Counted from the stretch's first letter, positions 16,836-26,566 are shown. The stretch is DNA of 64,000 bases from Pulveribacter suum (GCF_003013695.1 NZ_CP027792.1:1632501-1696500); one strand, 5' to 3'. Notes: generated by a model not told the origin, from the letters alone. A program made the numbers and translations.

Positions 16836-17821
16836 CGGCCCAGAACGTCTGGCGCGGCGCCGGCCGGCGCATCGAGATCTGCGACGTGGGCCTGCGCGAC
16901 GGGCTGCAGATGGAGGCGCAGTTCGTGCCCACCCAGGACAAGATCGTCCTGGTGGAAGCCCTGGCGGCCGCAGGCCTTACGAAGATCGAGGTGACCTCGT
17001 TCACCTCGCCCACGGCCATTCCCGCGCTGCGCGACGCCGAGATCGTGATGCGCGAGATCGTGCGCCGCCCCGGCGTGGCCTACACGGCCCTGGTGCCCAA
17101 CGTGCGCGGGGCCGAGCGCGCCATCGAATCCGGCACCGACGAGCTGAACCTGGTCATGTCGGTGAGCGAGACGCACAACCTGGCCAACCTGCGCATGACG
17201 CGGGCGCAGTCCTTCGCGGCGCTGTCGCAGGTGATCGCCGTGGCGCGGGGCGCGGGCGTGCCGGTGAACGTGTCGCTGTCGTGCGTCTTCGGCTGTCCCA
17301 TGGAGGGCGACGTGCCGCATGAGGAAGCCTTTGCCTGGGTGCAGCGCTTTGCTGACCTGGGCGTGGCCGGCATCACGCTGTGCGACACCACCGGCATGGC
17401 CTACCCGACGCAGGTGGTGCAGGCCGTGGCGGCGGCGCTGGCGCGCTGGCCGCAGCTGGCCTTCACGCTGCACTTTCACAACACGCGCGGGCTGGGCCTG
17501 GCCAACGTGCTGGCGGCCATCGACGCGGGCGCCACGCGCTTCGATGCCTCGCTGGGCGGCCTGGGCGGCTGCCCGTATGCGCCGGGCGCGTCGGGCAACG
17601 TCTGCACCGAAGAAGTGGTGCACGCGCTGCAGCTCATGGGTTACGACACCGGCATCGACCTGCCGGCGCTGCTGGCGGCGGCGCGGCGCCTGCCGGCGCT
17701 GATCGGCCACGAGGTGCCCGGCCAGATCACCAAGGCCGGCCAGCGGCTGGACCTGCACCCGCCGCCGCCCGGGCTGCCGGCCATCCGCGAGCGGGCGCTG
17801 GCCCGCGCCGCGGCTGCCTGA
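16832..17821 (+). CDS. Hydroxymethylglutaryl-CoA lyase family protein
   Basis: A 329-residue TIM-barrel lyase of the HMGL-like family. The metal/substrate motif 'EICDVGLRDGLQMEAQFVPT' is at residues 12-31. 'TGMAYPTQV' and 'LHFHNTRGLGLANVLAAID' give the metal-binding HxH, and 'GGLGGCPYAPGASGNVCTEE' carries the active-site Cys of true HMG-CoA lyases. It cleaves a 3-hydroxy-3-methyl acyl-CoA to acetyl-CoA plus a ketoacid or similar. The start is GTG overlapping the CoA-transferase stop (GTGA). With that partner it could act on 3-methylglutaconate-, itaconate- or related CoA esters; the exact substrate is unknown. Confidence 0.9.
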   Translation: MTAQNVWRGAGRRIEICDVGLRDGLQMEAQFVPTQDKIVLVEALAAAGLTKIEVTSFTSPTAIPALRDAEIVMREIVRRPGVAYTALVPNVRGAERAIESGTDELNLVMSVSETHNLANLRMTRAQSFAALSQVIAVARGAGVPVNVSLSCVFGCPMEGDVPHEEAFAWVQRFADLGVAGITLCDTTGMAYPTQVVQAVAAALARWPQLAFTLHFHNTRGLGLANVLAAIDAGATRFDASLGGLGGCPYAPGASGNVCTEEVVHALQLMGYDTGIDLPALLAAARRLPALIGHEVPGQITKAGQRLDLHPPPPGLPAIRERALARAAAA

Positions 17822-17879
17822 GTTGCTTTTTCCTTTTTTTCATTCACATCACCACGACCCATCAGAGGAGACAACCCAC

Positions 17880-18857
17880 ATGCGCATCACTCGCCAACGC
17901 TTCCTGCTTGCCAGCCTGGGCGCCGCCGCCCTGGCCTGTGCCGGCGGCGTAGCCGCCCAGGCCTATCCGGCCAAGGCCGTCACCTTCGTCGTGCCCACCG
18001 CGGCCGGCGGCACCACCGACCTGTCCGCGCGCATGGTCGCGCAGGCGCTGTCGCCCGTGCTGGGCCAGTCGGTGGTGGTGGACAACAAGGGCGGAGGCAA
18101 CGGCAACATTGCCGCCGCGATCGTCCGCCGCGCCGAGGCCGACGGCTACACGCTGCTGATGCAGTACTCGGGCTACCACGTCATCTCGCCCCACCTGATG
18201 AAGACGCCGCAGTGGGAGCTGAAGGACTTTCGCCCCATCGCCAACGTGATCTCGGCGCCGCAGATCATCGTGGTGCGCGGCGACCTGCCCGTGAAGACAC
18301 TGCCCGAGCTGATCGCCTACGCCAAGGCCCACCCGGGCAAGCTGAACTACGCCTCGTCGGGCAACGGCTCGCTGCAGCACGTCACCGGCGCGATGCTGGA
18401 GCAGCAGGGTGGTGTGAAGATGGTGCACGTGCCCTACAAGGGCACCGGCCCGGCGCTGCAGGACCTGCTGGGCGGCCAGGTGGACCTGACGTTCGGCACG
18501 GCGCCGCCGTTCATGCCCCACATCCAATCGGGCAAGCTGCGGGTGCTGGCCGTCACCGGCGCCGAGCGCCTGCCCAGCCTGCCGGACGCGCCCACCACGG
18601 CCGAGGCCGGCTACCCCGGCGTGAATGCCACTTCGTGGTTTGCCCTGTTCGCCCCGGCCGCGGTGCCGCAGCCGGTGGTTGACCGCCTGGCCGCCGACCT
18701 GAAGAAGGTGGTGGAAGACCCGGCGTTCCGCAAGAAGGCACAGGAGCAGGGCGCAAGCGCCGACTACCAGGGCCCGCAGCAGCTGGCCGAGCGCGTGAAG
18801 GCCGACTACGCCAACTGGGCGGGCGTCATCAAGAGCTCGAAGATCGAAACCGAATAG
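17880..18857 (+). CDS. Tripartite tricarboxylate transporter (Bug) substrate-binding protein
   Basis: A 325-residue periplasmic binding protein of the Bug/TctC family, which is much expanded in Burkholderiales. The signal peptide is 'MRITRQRFLLASLGAAALA' with cleavage near 'GGVAAQA-YP'. The mature start 'YPAKAVTFVVPTAAGGTTD' is the family signature for the carboxylate-binding loop, and 'MVHVPYKGTGPALQDLLGGQ' is also typical. The ATG is preceded by AGAGGAG. As third gene of the CoA-transferase operon it probably binds the acid that the two enzymes degrade. No TctAB membrane genes are nearby, which is common for Bug proteins. Confidence 0.93.
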   Translation: MRITRQRFLLASLGAAALACAGGVAAQAYPAKAVTFVVPTAAGGTTDLSARMVAQALSPVLGQSVVVDNKGGGNGNIAAAIVRRAEADGYTLLMQYSGYHVISPHLMKTPQWELKDFRPIANVISAPQIIVVRGDLPVKTLPELIAYAKAHPGKLNYASSGNGSLQHVTGAMLEQQGGVKMVHVPYKGTGPALQDLLGGQVDLTFGTAPPFMPHIQSGKLRVLAVTGAERLPSLPDAPTTAEAGYPGVNATSWFALFAPAAVPQPVVDRLAADLKKVVEDPAFRKKAQEQGASADYQGPQQLAERVKADYANWAGVIKSSKIETE

Positions 18858-18893
18858 GGCGGCGCTACCGGGGCAAAAATCAGGGCCCAATGG

Positions 18894-18936
18894 GCTGCCA
18901 GCGCTTGTACAGAAAGCGCTGGCAGCTCTTTTTTTG
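18894..18936 (+). terminator. Rho-independent terminator formed by repeat R1, copy d
   Basis: A perfect 13-bp stem, GCTGCCAGCGCTT / AAGCGCTGGCAGC, with a 7-base loop is followed by TCTTTTTTTG. It lies 37 bp after the Bug gene stop. The sequence is a full R1 repeat, including the trailing TTGATAG. Confidence 0.85.
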
Positions 18937-18991
18937 ATAGTGAAAAGCGCGGGACGGCCGAGTGGAGGCGGTGGCAGGCGGGCTCAATTTC

Positions 18992-19007
18992 CTGTAAATT
19001 CATACAG
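18992..19007. promoter_or_regulatory. LexA (SOS) box overlapping the radical SAM start codon
   Basis: CTGTAAATTCATACAG fits the CTGT-N8-ACAG LexA operator exactly, with an AT-rich centre. Its last G is the first base of the GTG start codon of the next gene. SOS control of that gene is inferred from the match. Confidence 0.75.
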
Positions 19008-20284
19008 TGAATTTGCAATCCAAGCTCGCCATCCTGGCCGACGCGGCCAAGTACGACGCCTCGTGCGCCTCCAGCGGCGCTGCGCCGCGCGACTCCGTGG
19101 GCGGGCGCGGCATGGGCTCCACCGAGGGCCTGGGCATCTGCCACAGCTATGCGCCGGACGGGCGCTGCATCTCGCTGCTGAAGGTGCTCTTGACCAACTA
19201 CTGCCAGTACGACTGCCTGTACTGCGTCAACCGCGTCAGCAGCAACGTGCCGCGCGCCCGCTTTGCGGTGCAAGAGGTGGTGCGGCTGACGCTGGATTTT
19301 TACCGGCGCAACTGCATCGAGGGGCTGTTTTTGTCCAGCGGCATCATCCAGAGCCCCGACTACACCATGGAGCAGGTGGTGGAGGTGGCGCGCGTGCTGC
19401 GCGAGGAGCACGACTTTCGCGGCTACATCCACCTGAAGACCATCCCCGACGCGGCGCCCGAGCTGCTGGAGCGCGCCGGCCGCTTTGCCGACCGGCTGAG
19501 CATCAACATCGAGCTGCCCACGCCCACCGGCCTGGCGGCGCTGGCGCCGCAAAAGGACGGGGCGGCCATCGCCCGCTCGATGGCGCGCATGGCCGTGCAC
19601 ATCGAGGACGCGCGCCAGGCACGGCGTGAGCAGGACAGGGCGCCCGCCCGGTCGCTGGGCGCGGCCCGGCCGGCGCGGCGCGCCGCACCGCCGGCCTTCG
19701 CGGCAGGCGGGCAGAGCACGCAGATGATCGTCGGCGCCGATGCGACCGACGACGGCACCATCTTGGCCACCAGCGCGCGCCTGTACGGCCTGCACCGGCT
19801 GCGGCGCGTGTACTACTCGGCCTTCAGCCCCATTCCGGATGCGTCGCGCAGCCTGCCGTTGGTGGCGCCGCCCCTGCTGCGCGAGCACCGCCTATACCAG
19901 GCCGACTGGCTGATGCGCTTCTACGGCTTTGCGCCCGGCGAGATCGTCTCGCCCGCCCAGGGCGGCATGCTGGCGCTGGACGTGGACCCCAAGCTGGCCT
20001 GGGCGCTGGCGCACCGCGAGCGCTTCCCGGTCAACGTGAACACCGCCCCGCGCGAGCTGCTGCTGCGCGTGCCCGGGCTGGGCGTGGGTTCGGTGGACCG
20101 TTTGCTGGCCGCGCGCCGCGTGCGCCGCCTGCGCCACGCCGACCTGGTGCGGCTGCACGTGCCGCTCAAGAAGGTGCTGGCCTTCGTCGAGGTCGCCGAT
20201 CACCGCCCCGGCCGGGCGCTGGAGGCCGCCGACCTGGCCGCGCGCCTGGCGCCGCCGCCCGCGCAGCGCGGCCTCTTCGACTAA
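19007..20284 (+). CDS. Putative DNA modification/repair radical SAM protein (TIGR03916-like)
   Basis: A 425-residue radical SAM protein. The cluster motif is 'CQYDCLYC' (CxxxCxxC) near residue 66, preceded by the family start 'KLAILADAAKYDASCASSG' and 'GICHSYAPDGRCISLLKVLL'. The C-terminal third has helix-hairpin-helix sequence ('NVNTAPRELLLRVPGLGVGSVDRLLAARR'; split reading), suggesting DNA binding. The family is paired across bacteria with a DUF4130/UdgX-type gene, as here (20298). The start is GTG and no ribosome-binding site is obvious, so the message may be nearly leaderless; a LexA box covers the start. A low-complexity Arg/Ala-rich insert lies near residues 205-240. Reaction unknown. 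Confidence 0.85.
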   Translation: MNLQSKLAILADAAKYDASCASSGAAPRDSVGGRGMGSTEGLGICHSYAPDGRCISLLKVLLTNYCQYDCLYCVNRVSSNVPRARFAVQEVVRLTLDFYRRNCIEGLFLSSGIIQSPDYTMEQVVEVARVLREEHDFRGYIHLKTIPDAAPELLERAGRFADRLSINIELPTPTGLAALAPQKDGAAIARSMARMAVHIEDARQARREQDRAPARSLGAARPARRAAPPAFAAGGQSTQMIVGADATDDGTILATSARLYGLHRLRRVYYSAFSPIPDASRSLPLVAPPLLREHRLYQADWLMRFYGFAPGEIVSPAQGGMLALDVDPKLAWALAHRERFPVNVNTAPRELLLRVPGLGVGSVDRLLAARRVRRLRHADLVRLHVPLKKVLAFVEVADHRPGRALEAADLAARLAPPPAQRGLFD

Positions 20285-20297
20285 CGCCGGCCGGCCG

Positions 20298-21260
20298 ATG
20301 CATACCGCCACCCTGGCGCACGCCACCGATTGGCACGGCTTTCGCCACGCCGCCCGCGCGCTGCTGCAGGCCGGCGTGCCGCCGCAGCAGGTGCAGTGGT
20401 TCACCGCGCAGGATGTGGCGCACGACCTGTTCGGAAGCAGCGCCGGGCAGGCCCCAGGCAGCGCACCGCAGGCGCTGCCCGCTCCCAGCGGCGGGGGCGG
20501 TTCCGAGGCGGGCGCGGGTGCCGGCGGCGCCGGGGCAGAGGCGGGTGCCGCGGCCGGACTGCGAGCTCCCGCGGACGCCGGGCCGCCACCCGCCGCCGGC
20601 CCGCGCGTGCCCGAGGGCTTCGTGCACCTGTGCCAGCGCCTGGTGCTGCACCGCGATCCGGCGCGCTTTGCCCTGATGTACCGCCTGCTGTGGCGCCTGG
20701 TGCACGAGCCCGCGCTGCGCCACGACCCGCTGGACGCCGACCGGCTGCAGGCCCGGCACCTGGCCCGCGCGGTGGCGCGCGACCTGCACAAGATGCACGC
20801 CTTCGTGCGCTTTCGCCCCGTGGCCGATGCGCAGGGGCAGACGGTGCATGTGGCCTGGTTCGAGCCCGAGCACCACATTGCCGAAGCAGCGGCGCCGTTC
20901 TTCGTGCGCCGCTTCACGCAGATGCACTGGGCCCTGCTCACGCCGGGCGCCAGCGTGCGCTGGGACGGCCAGCGGCTGCACCTGGGGCCGGGCGCGCAGC
21001 GCGCCGACGCCCCGCCGCCCGACGCCGGCGAGGCGCTGTGGCTGACCTACTACCGGCACATCTTCAATCCGGCGCGCCTGAACACCGCCGCCATGCGCAA
21101 GGAGATGCCCCGGCGCTACTGGTCCAACCTGCCCGAGGCGGCGCTGATTGGCGAGCTGGTGCAGGACGCGCACGAGCGCAGCGCGCGCATGGTGCAGGCC
21201 GCGCCCACCACGCCGCGCCGGCGCATCGCGCCGCCCGGGCCGCCGCGGGCCCAGGAGTGA
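20298..21260 (+). CDS. DUF4130 (TIGR03915-like) protein, partner of the radical SAM gene
   Basis: A 320-residue protein of the family that accompanies the radical SAM gene upstream. Conserved parts are the N-terminal 'WHGFRHAARALLQAGVPPQQV', the core 'ARAVARDLHKMHAFVRFRPV' and 'WFEPEHHIAEAAAPFFVRRF', and the C-terminal 'LWLTYYRHIFNPARLNTAAM'. In UdgX-type homologues this domain is fused to a uracil-DNA-glycosylase domain; that domain is absent here. Residues 51-100 are an unusual Gly/Ala/Pro-rich linker. It starts 13 bp after the radical SAM stop, so both probably share the LexA-boxed promoter. Biochemical role unknown. Confidence 0.82.
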   Translation: MHTATLAHATDWHGFRHAARALLQAGVPPQQVQWFTAQDVAHDLFGSSAGQAPGSAPQALPAPSGGGGSEAGAGAGGAGAEAGAAAGLRAPADAGPPPAAGPRVPEGFVHLCQRLVLHRDPARFALMYRLLWRLVHEPALRHDPLDADRLQARHLARAVARDLHKMHAFVRFRPVADAQGQTVHVAWFEPEHHIAEAAAPFFVRRFTQMHWALLTPGASVRWDGQRLHLGPGAQRADAPPPDAGEALWLTYYRHIFNPARLNTAAMRKEMPRRYWSNLPEAALIGELVQDAHERSARMVQAAPTTPRRRIAPPGPPRAQE

Positions 21261-21261
21261 T

Positions 21262-21317
21262 GGTGTTTTTGGCCTCCAGTGCTTGTCCATCAAGCACTGG
21301 CAGCTATTATTTTTGAA
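21262..21317. repeat. Dispersed hairpin repeat R1, copy e
   Basis: CCAGTGCTTG / CAAGCACTGG with loop TCCAT, then CAGCTATTATTTTTGAAG. Both arms differ from the usual AGCGCT in a compensating way (AGTGCT / AGCACT), which keeps the stem paired. It lies directly upstream of uvrC. Confidence 0.75.
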
Positions 21318-21346
21318 GCAGCCGCAGCAGCCACCACAATAGCCCC

Positions 21347-23296
21347 ATGTCTGCTTCCCATTCCGACGAACTGCTGGCCCAGGTGGCGGCGCTGCCGCCG
21401 CTGCCCGGGGTGTACCGCTACTTCGACGCGCAGGACACCCTGCTGTACGTGGGCAAGGCGCGCAACCTGAAAAAGCGCGTCTCCAGCTACTTCACCAAGC
21501 AGCACGGCGGCACGCGCATCGGCCACATGGTGGGCCGCATCGCGCGGCTGGAGACCACGGTGGTGCGCTCCGAAGCCGAGGCGCTGCTGCTGGAAAACAA
21601 CCTCATCAAATCGCTCAACCCGAAGTACAACATCCTGTTTCGGGACGACAAGAGCTACCCCTACCTGAAGATCACCGGCATCGCGTCCAGGGACGGCACG
21701 GGCGATGCCCCCGGGCAGCGCTTCCCGCGCATGGCCTACTACCGCGGCAGCACCGACAAGCGCCATCGCTACTTCGGGCCGTACCCGGGCGCCTGGGCGG
21801 TCAAGGAAACCATCCAGCTGCTGCAAAAGGTGTTTCGCCTGCGCACCTGCGAGGACACGGTCTTTGCCAACCGCACCCGGCCCTGCCTGCTCTACCAGAT
21901 CAAGCGCTGCTCGGCGCCCTGCGTGCAATTGGTGACGCCCGAGGCCTACGCCGGCGACGTGGCCAGCGCCGAGGCGATGCTGCGCGGCGAGACGCAGGAG
22001 CTGCTGGCCCAGCTGGAGCAGCGCATGCTGGCGTATTCGCAGCAGCTGCAGTTCGAGCAGGCGGCCGAGGTGCGCAACCAGATCACCGCGCTGTCGCGCG
22101 TGCTGCACCAGCAGGCCATCGAGACGGTGAGCGACAAGGACGTGGACATCTTGGCCGTGCGGGTGCAGGGCGGGCGCGCCTGCGTCAACCTGGCCATGGT
22201 GCGGGGCGGGCGCCACCTGGGCGACCGCGCCTACTTTCCGGTGCATGTGGAAGAGGCCGCCGGCGTCTATCACGCCGAGGAAGAGGCGGCCGCGCAGGGC
22301 GACGAGCACAGCGTCGCGGCGCAGGTGCTCGAGGCCTTCATCGCCCAGCATTACCTGGGCGTGCCCGTGCCGCCCACGCTGATCGTCAGCGAGCCGGTGG
22401 ACCCGCAGCTGCTGCTGGCCCTGGGCCAGCAGGCCGGCGTGCGCGTGACGGCGGTGCAGCAGCCGCGCGAGCAGCGCCGCGCCTGGCTGGACATGGCCCA
22501 GCGCGGCGCCGAGCTGCAGCTGGCCCGGCTGCTGGCCGAGGAGGGTTCGCAGCAGGCGCGCACCCGCGCCCTGGCCGAGGCGCTGGACCTGGAGCGCGAG
22601 AGCCTGGAGCAGCTCACCATCGAGTGCTTCGACATCTCGCACACGGCCGGGGAGGCCACGCAGGCCTCGTGCGTGGTGTTCCATCACCACAAGATGCAAA
22701 ACAGCGAGTACCGCCGCTACAAGATCGAGGGCATCACCGGCGGCGACGACTACGCTGCCATGCGCCAGGTGCTCACCCGGCGCTATTCGCACGTGGCCGA
22801 GGCGCAGCGCGAGGCCGGCGGGGCCGAGGTCACCAACCGCCAGGCGCGCCTGCCGGACCTGGTGCTGGTGGATGGCGGCAAGGGCCAGGTCAGCATGGCG
22901 CGCGAGGTGTTCACCCAGCTGGGCCTGGACATCGCGCGCATCGTCGGCGTGGAAAAGGGTGAGGGCCGCAAGGTGGGGCTGGAGGAGCTGGTCTTTGCCG
23001 ACGGGCGGCCGAAGATCTTCCTGGGCCGCGACTCGGCGGCGCTGATGCTGGTGGCGCAGATCCGCGACGAGGCGCACCGCTTCGCCATCACCGGCATGCG
23101 CGCGGCGCGCGCCCGGGTGCGCATCGGCGGCAGCCGCCTGGAAGACATCCCCGGCGTGGGCCCCAAGAAGCGCGCCAAGCTGCTGCAGCGCTTTGGAGGC
23201 GTGCGCGGCGTGCAGGACGCGAGCGTGCAGGACCTGCTGGGCGTGGAGGGCATCTCGCAGGCCCTGGCCGAGGACATTTACCGCGCCCTGCGCTGA
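21347..23296 (+). CDS. uvrC: Excinuclease ABC subunit C
   Basis: A 649-residue nucleotide excision repair nuclease. It has an N-terminal GIY-YIG domain ('[20 protein letters not shown]'), which makes the 3' incision. The Cys-rich '[13 protein letters not shown]' follows, then the UVR motif ('[20 protein letters not shown]'), an RNase-H-like nuclease core ('[20 protein letters not shown]', '[11 protein letters not shown]') for the 5' incision, and C-terminal tandem helix-hairpin-helix ('[18 protein letters not shown]'). Length is normal. An R1 repeat fills the upstream gap. No LexA box was seen directly before it. Confidence 0.97.
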   Translation: MSASHSDELLAQVAALPPLPGVYRYFDAQDTLLYVGKARNLKKRVSSYFTKQHGGTRIGHMVGRIARLETTVVRSEAEALLLENNLIKSLNPKYNILFRDDKSYPYLKITGIASRDGTGDAPGQRFPRMAYYRGSTDKRHRYFGPYPGAWAVKETIQLLQKVFRLRTCEDTVFANRTRPCLLYQIKRCSAPCVQLVTPEAYAGDVASAEAMLRGETQELLAQLEQRMLAYSQQLQFEQAAEVRNQITALSRVLHQQAIETVSDKDVDILAVRVQGGRACVNLAMVRGGRHLGDRAYFPVHVEEAAGVYHAEEEAAAQGDEHSVAAQVLEAFIAQHYLGVPVPPTLIVSEPVDPQLLLALGQQAGVRVTAVQQPREQRRAWLDMAQRGAELQLARLLAEEGSQQARTRALAEALDLERESLEQLTIECFDISHTAGEATQASCVVFHHHKMQNSEYRRYKIEGITGGDDYAAMRQVLTRRYSHVAEAQREAGGAEVTNRQARLPDLVLVDGGKGQVSMAREVFTQLGLDIARIVGVEKGEGRKVGLEELVFADGRPKIFLGRDSAALMLVAQIRDEAHRFAITGMRAARARVRIGGSRLEDIPGVGPKKRAKLLQRFGGVRGVQDASVQDLLGVEGISQALAEDIYRALR

Positions 23297-23315
23297 CCGT
23301 TTGCAGGAGAGCACC

Positions 23316-23900
23316 ATGCCACAATCGCGCCCCATGTTTCTCACCATCCCCACCGTCATGACCTGGACGCGCATCGTCGCGATTCCGCTGATCGTGGGGG
23401 TGTTTTACCTGCCGCTGGCGCCCGAGACCTGCAACCTGATCGCCACGGTGATGTTCATCGTGTTCGCCGCCACCGACTGGCTGGACGGCTTTTTGGCGCG
23501 CAAGCTGAACCAGACCTCGGCCTTCGGCGCCTTCCTGGATCCGGTGGCCGACAAGTTCCTGGTCTGCGCGTCGCTGCTGGTGCTGGTGCACATGCAGCGC
23601 GCCGACGTGTTCGTGGCGCTCATCATCATCGGCCGCGAGATCGCCATCAGCGCGCTGCGCGAGTGGATGGCGCAGATCGGCGCCAGCCGCAGCGTGGCCG
23701 TCCACATGCTGGGCAAGCTCAAGACCACGGTGCAGATGGTGGCCATTCCCTTCCTGCTGTACGACGCCCGTGTGCTGGGCGTGGACACGCGTCTGTGGGG
23801 CACGGCGCTGATCTGGCTGGCGGCGGTGCTCACCGTCTGGTCCATGGCGTACTACCTGCAAAAGGCGCTGCCTGAAATCCGCGCGCGCGTGGCGCGGTGA
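23316..23900 (+). CDS. pgsA: CDP-diacylglycerol-glycerol-3-phosphate 3-phosphatidyltransferase
   Basis: A 194-residue inner-membrane enzyme making phosphatidylglycerophosphate, the committed step of PG and cardiolipin synthesis. The CDP-alcohol phosphatidyltransferase signature (DxxDGxxAR-x8-G-xxxDxxxD) is complete in 'DWLDGFLARKLNQ' and 'FGAFLDPVADK', residues about 49-75. Several hydrophobic helices follow. The ATG at 23316 has AGGAG seven bases before it; a second ATG at 23334 would also fit. It follows uvrC by 19 bp, the usual uvrC-pgsA pairing. The 280 bp after it, up to the HU gene, holds no gene; a TAGAAT hexamer at 24010 may be the HU promoter -10. Confidence 0.95.
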   Translation: MPQSRPMFLTIPTVMTWTRIVAIPLIVGVFYLPLAPETCNLIATVMFIVFAATDWLDGFLARKLNQTSAFGAFLDPVADKFLVCASLLVLVHMQRADVFVALIIIGREIAISALREWMAQIGASRSVAVHMLGKLKTTVQMVAIPFLLYDARVLGVDTRLWGTALIWLAAVLTVWSMAYYLQKALPEIRARVAR

Positions 23901-24180
23901 AAGCAGCGCGCCGCCGCCGTGGCCGGCTTGTCAATCCGGGATGCGCCTTAGCGCCAGCGTTTGCGAGACAACCCGGCCGCCGCAGCCCGGCAGCAGCGGT
24001 AAATGCGACTAGAATTTGACGCTGCACCTGCGCAGCCTCCAGGCAGGCCGCAGGCGGCCGCTACAAGCTGCCGCAGCCCCTTCGCCACGCGCCGCCATCC
24101 CTGCAGCGCCCGGCGCCGCCCAAGCGGACCACAACGCCCGAGACCAACCTTCCACCTACCGTTTACGCGAGAGGCTTCCT

Positions 24181-24453
24181 GTGAACAAGACCGAATTGAT
24201 TGAGCACATCGCCAACAATGCAGACATCTCCAAGGCCGCCGCAGCGCGCGCGCTGGAGTCGACGATCGATGCGGTCAAGAAGACGCTCAAGCGCGGCGGC
24301 ACGGTGTCGCTGGTGGGTTTCGGCACCTTTGCAGTGGGCAAGCGCGCGGCGCGCACCGGCCGCAATCCGCGCACCGGAGCGACGATTAAAATCAAGGCTG
24401 CTAAAGTGCCGAAGTTTCGTCCGGGCAAGGCATTGAAGGATGCCCTGAACTGA
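24181..24453 (+). CDS. hupB: HU family DNA-binding protein
   Basis: A 90-residue nucleoid protein. The HU signature '[20 protein letters not shown]' spans the beta-arm, with the helical N-terminus '[20 protein letters not shown]' and the C-terminal '[13 protein letters not shown]'. It binds and bends DNA as a dimer. The start is GTG; upstream is GAGAGGCTTCCT. It directly precedes tRNA-Val (17 bp), followed by a terminator, so the two may share a transcript. Confidence 0.94.
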   Translation: MNKTELIEHIANNADISKAAAARALESTIDAVKKTLKRGGTVSLVGFGTFAVGKRAARTGRNPRTGATIKIKAAKVPKFRPGKALKDALN

Positions 24454-24470
24454 CATTTGAGATTGAAGGG

Positions 24471-24546
24471 GGGTGCTTAGCTCAGTTGGTAGAGCGGCGC
24501 CCTTACAAGGCGTAGGTCGGCGGTTCGAGCCCGTCAGCACCCACCA
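24471..24546 (+). tRNA. tRNA-Val (anticodon UAC)
   Basis: A 76-nt cloverleaf. The acceptor GGGTGCT pairs with AGCACCC, then discriminator A and encoded CCA. The D-loop AGCTCAGTTGGTAGAGC, the anticodon loop CTTACAA (anticodon TAC) and the T-loop GGTTCGAGCCC are all standard. Confidence 0.97.
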
Positions 24547-24573
24547 CCCGAATCCCCCAAAAAAATCAATCAC

Positions 24574-24600
24574 AAGGCGAACGCGAGTTCGCCTTTTGTT
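24574..24600 (+). terminator. Rho-independent terminator after tRNA-Val
   Basis: A stem AAGGCGAAC / GTTCGCCTT with tetraloop GCGA, followed by TTGTTTTG. It lies 27 bp after the tRNA and before ppiD. Confidence 0.88.
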
Positions 24601-24631
24601 TTGTGCCTCGCCGTTGAAAGACTGACCGACC

Positions 24632-26566
24632 ATGTTCGAATCCATCCGCAAGCACTCCAAGCTGGTCATGCTCTTGCTGTTCTTGCTGATCATTCCTTCG
24701 TTCGTCCTCGTGGGCATCGACAGCAACTACTTCAAGGGCGGCAGCCCCGTGGTGGCACGTGTGGACGGCAAGGACATCACGCAGGACGAGTGGGACAACG
24801 CCCACCGCATGGAAAGTGACCGCATCCGTGCCCAGTCGCCCGGCATTGACGGCAAGCTGCTTGATTCGCCCCAGGCCCGCTATGCCACGCTGGAGCGCCT
24901 GGTGCGCGACCGCGTGCTGCAGACGGCTGCCAGCAAGATGCACCTGATGGCTTCCGACGCGCGGCTGGCCGCCGAGCTGCAGGCCATCCCGCAGATTGCG
25001 GCCCTCAAGCGTGCTGACGGCACGCTCGACGCCGAGGCCTACCGCGCCCTGGTGGGCGCCCAGGGCCTGACGCCCGAAGGTTTTGAGACGCGCATGCGCC
25101 AGGATCTGGCCATCAGCCAGGTGCTGGGGGGCGTCATGAACACGGCCACGCCGGCTGCAGCTGAAGCCGCCCTGGCCTTTGACGCACTGCTGCAGCGCCG
25201 CGAGATCCAGGTGGCGCAGTTCAAGGCGGCGGATTTCGCCGGCAAGGTCAAGGTGACGGACGCCGACGTGCAGGCGTATTACCAGGCGCACCCGGCGCAA
25301 TTCCAGCAGGCCGAGCAGGCCACGGTGGAATACGTGGTGCTGGACCTGGACGCCGTGAAGGCCGGCATCACCCTGAGCGAAGACGATCTGCGCACCTACT
25401 ACAAGGAAAACCTGGCCCGCCTGGCCGGCCAGGAAGAGCGCCGCGCCAGCCACATCCTCGTCAATGCCACCAAGGACGCTCCGGCCGCCGAGCGCGAGAA
25501 GGCCCGGGCGCGTGCCGAGCAGCTGCTGGCCGAGGTGCGCAAGGCCCCCGCCAGCTTTGCCGACGTGGCCAGGAAGAACTCGCAAGACCCCGGCTCCGCC
25601 CCCGAAGGCGGCGACCTGGGCTTCTTCGGCCATGGCGCCATGGTCAAGCCCTTCGAGGACGCCGTGTTTGCTATGAAGAAGGGCGAGATCAGCGACGTGG
25701 TGGAAAGCGACTTCGGCTATCACATCATCCAGCTCACCGACATCAAGACGCCGCGCCAGCCCAGCTTCGAAGAGCTGCGCGCTTCGCTGGAGGCCGAACT
25801 CAAGCAGCAGCAGGCGCAGCGCAAGTTCGCCGAGGCCGCCGAGGCGTTCGCCAACGGGGTCTATGAGCAATCCGACAGCCTGGCTGCGGTGGCAGAGAAG
25901 TTTCACCTGAAGGTGCGCACCGCCTCGGGCGTGACCCGCCAGCCTGCTGCCGGCGCCGAAGCCGCCCTGGCCAGCCCGCGCTTCCTGGAGGCGCTGTTTC
26001 AGCCTGAGTCGCTGCAGAGCAAGCGCAATACCGAGGCCGTCGAGATCGCCAGCAGCACCCTGGCCGCCGGCCGCGTCACCGCCTACCAGCCCGCGATGAC
26101 CCTGCCGCTGGACCAGGCGCAGGGCAAGGCCCGTACCTTGTATTTGGCTTCCAAGTCTGCCGAACTGGCCCGCGAGGAGGGCACGGCCAGGCTGGCCGCC
26201 TGGAAGGACAACGCCAGCGCTGCCGCTGGCCTGGGCCAGCCCGTGGTCGTCTCGCGCGAGCAGCTTCACGGCCAGCCGCGCGCCCTCGTGGACGCCGCGC
26301 TGCACGCGCCGGTGGACGGCCTGCCGGCCTGGGTGGGCGTGGACCTGGGCCCGGACGGCTACGCCGTGCTCAAGCTCAACCGCATCGTGCCGCGCGAAGG
26401 CCTGGACGAAGCCCGCCTGGCGATGGAGCGCCAGCAATACGACCGCACCTGGTCCACGGCCGAGGCGCTGGCGTACTACGAAGTCCTCAAGCAGAAATTC
26501 AAGGTCCAGATCAAGGCTGCGCGCCCCAGCGCCGAGACCTCTGCACAGGGCGAAGCACTGAATTAA
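24632..26566 (+). CDS. ppiD: Peptidyl-prolyl cis-trans isomerase, PpiD/SurA type
   Basis: A 644-residue inner-membrane-anchored periplasmic folding factor. The N-terminus '[20 protein letters not shown]' is a short cytoplasmic tail and the membrane anchor. A SurA_N-like helical region follows to about residue 250. One parvulin-type PPIase domain lies at about residues 270-370 ('[19 protein letters not shown]', '[20 protein letters not shown]', '[16 protein letters not shown]'). A second, degenerate helical region follows. It helps outer-membrane and secreted proteins fold. Length matches PpiD. Confidence 0.93.
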   Translation: MFESIRKHSKLVMLLLFLLIIPSFVLVGIDSNYFKGGSPVVARVDGKDITQDEWDNAHRMESDRIRAQSPGIDGKLLDSPQARYATLERLVRDRVLQTAASKMHLMASDARLAAELQAIPQIAALKRADGTLDAEAYRALVGAQGLTPEGFETRMRQDLAISQVLGGVMNTATPAAAEAALAFDALLQRREIQVAQFKAADFAGKVKVTDADVQAYYQAHPAQFQQAEQATVEYVVLDLDAVKAGITLSEDDLRTYYKENLARLAGQEERRASHILVNATKDAPAAEREKARARAEQLLAEVRKAPASFADVARKNSQDPGSAPEGGDLGFFGHGAMVKPFEDAVFAMKKGEISDVVESDFGYHIIQLTDIKTPRQPSFEELRASLEAELKQQQAQRKFAEAAEAFANGVYEQSDSLAAVAEKFHLKVRTASGVTRQPAAGAEAALASPRFLEALFQPESLQSKRNTEAVEIASSTLAAGRVTAYQPAMTLPLDQAQGKARTLYLASKSAELAREEGTARLAAWKDNASAAAGLGQPVVVSREQLHGQPRALVDAALHAPVDGLPAWVGVDLGPDGYAVLKLNRIVPREGLDEARLAMERQQYDRTWSTAEALAYYEVLKQKFKVQIKAARPSAETSAQGEALN

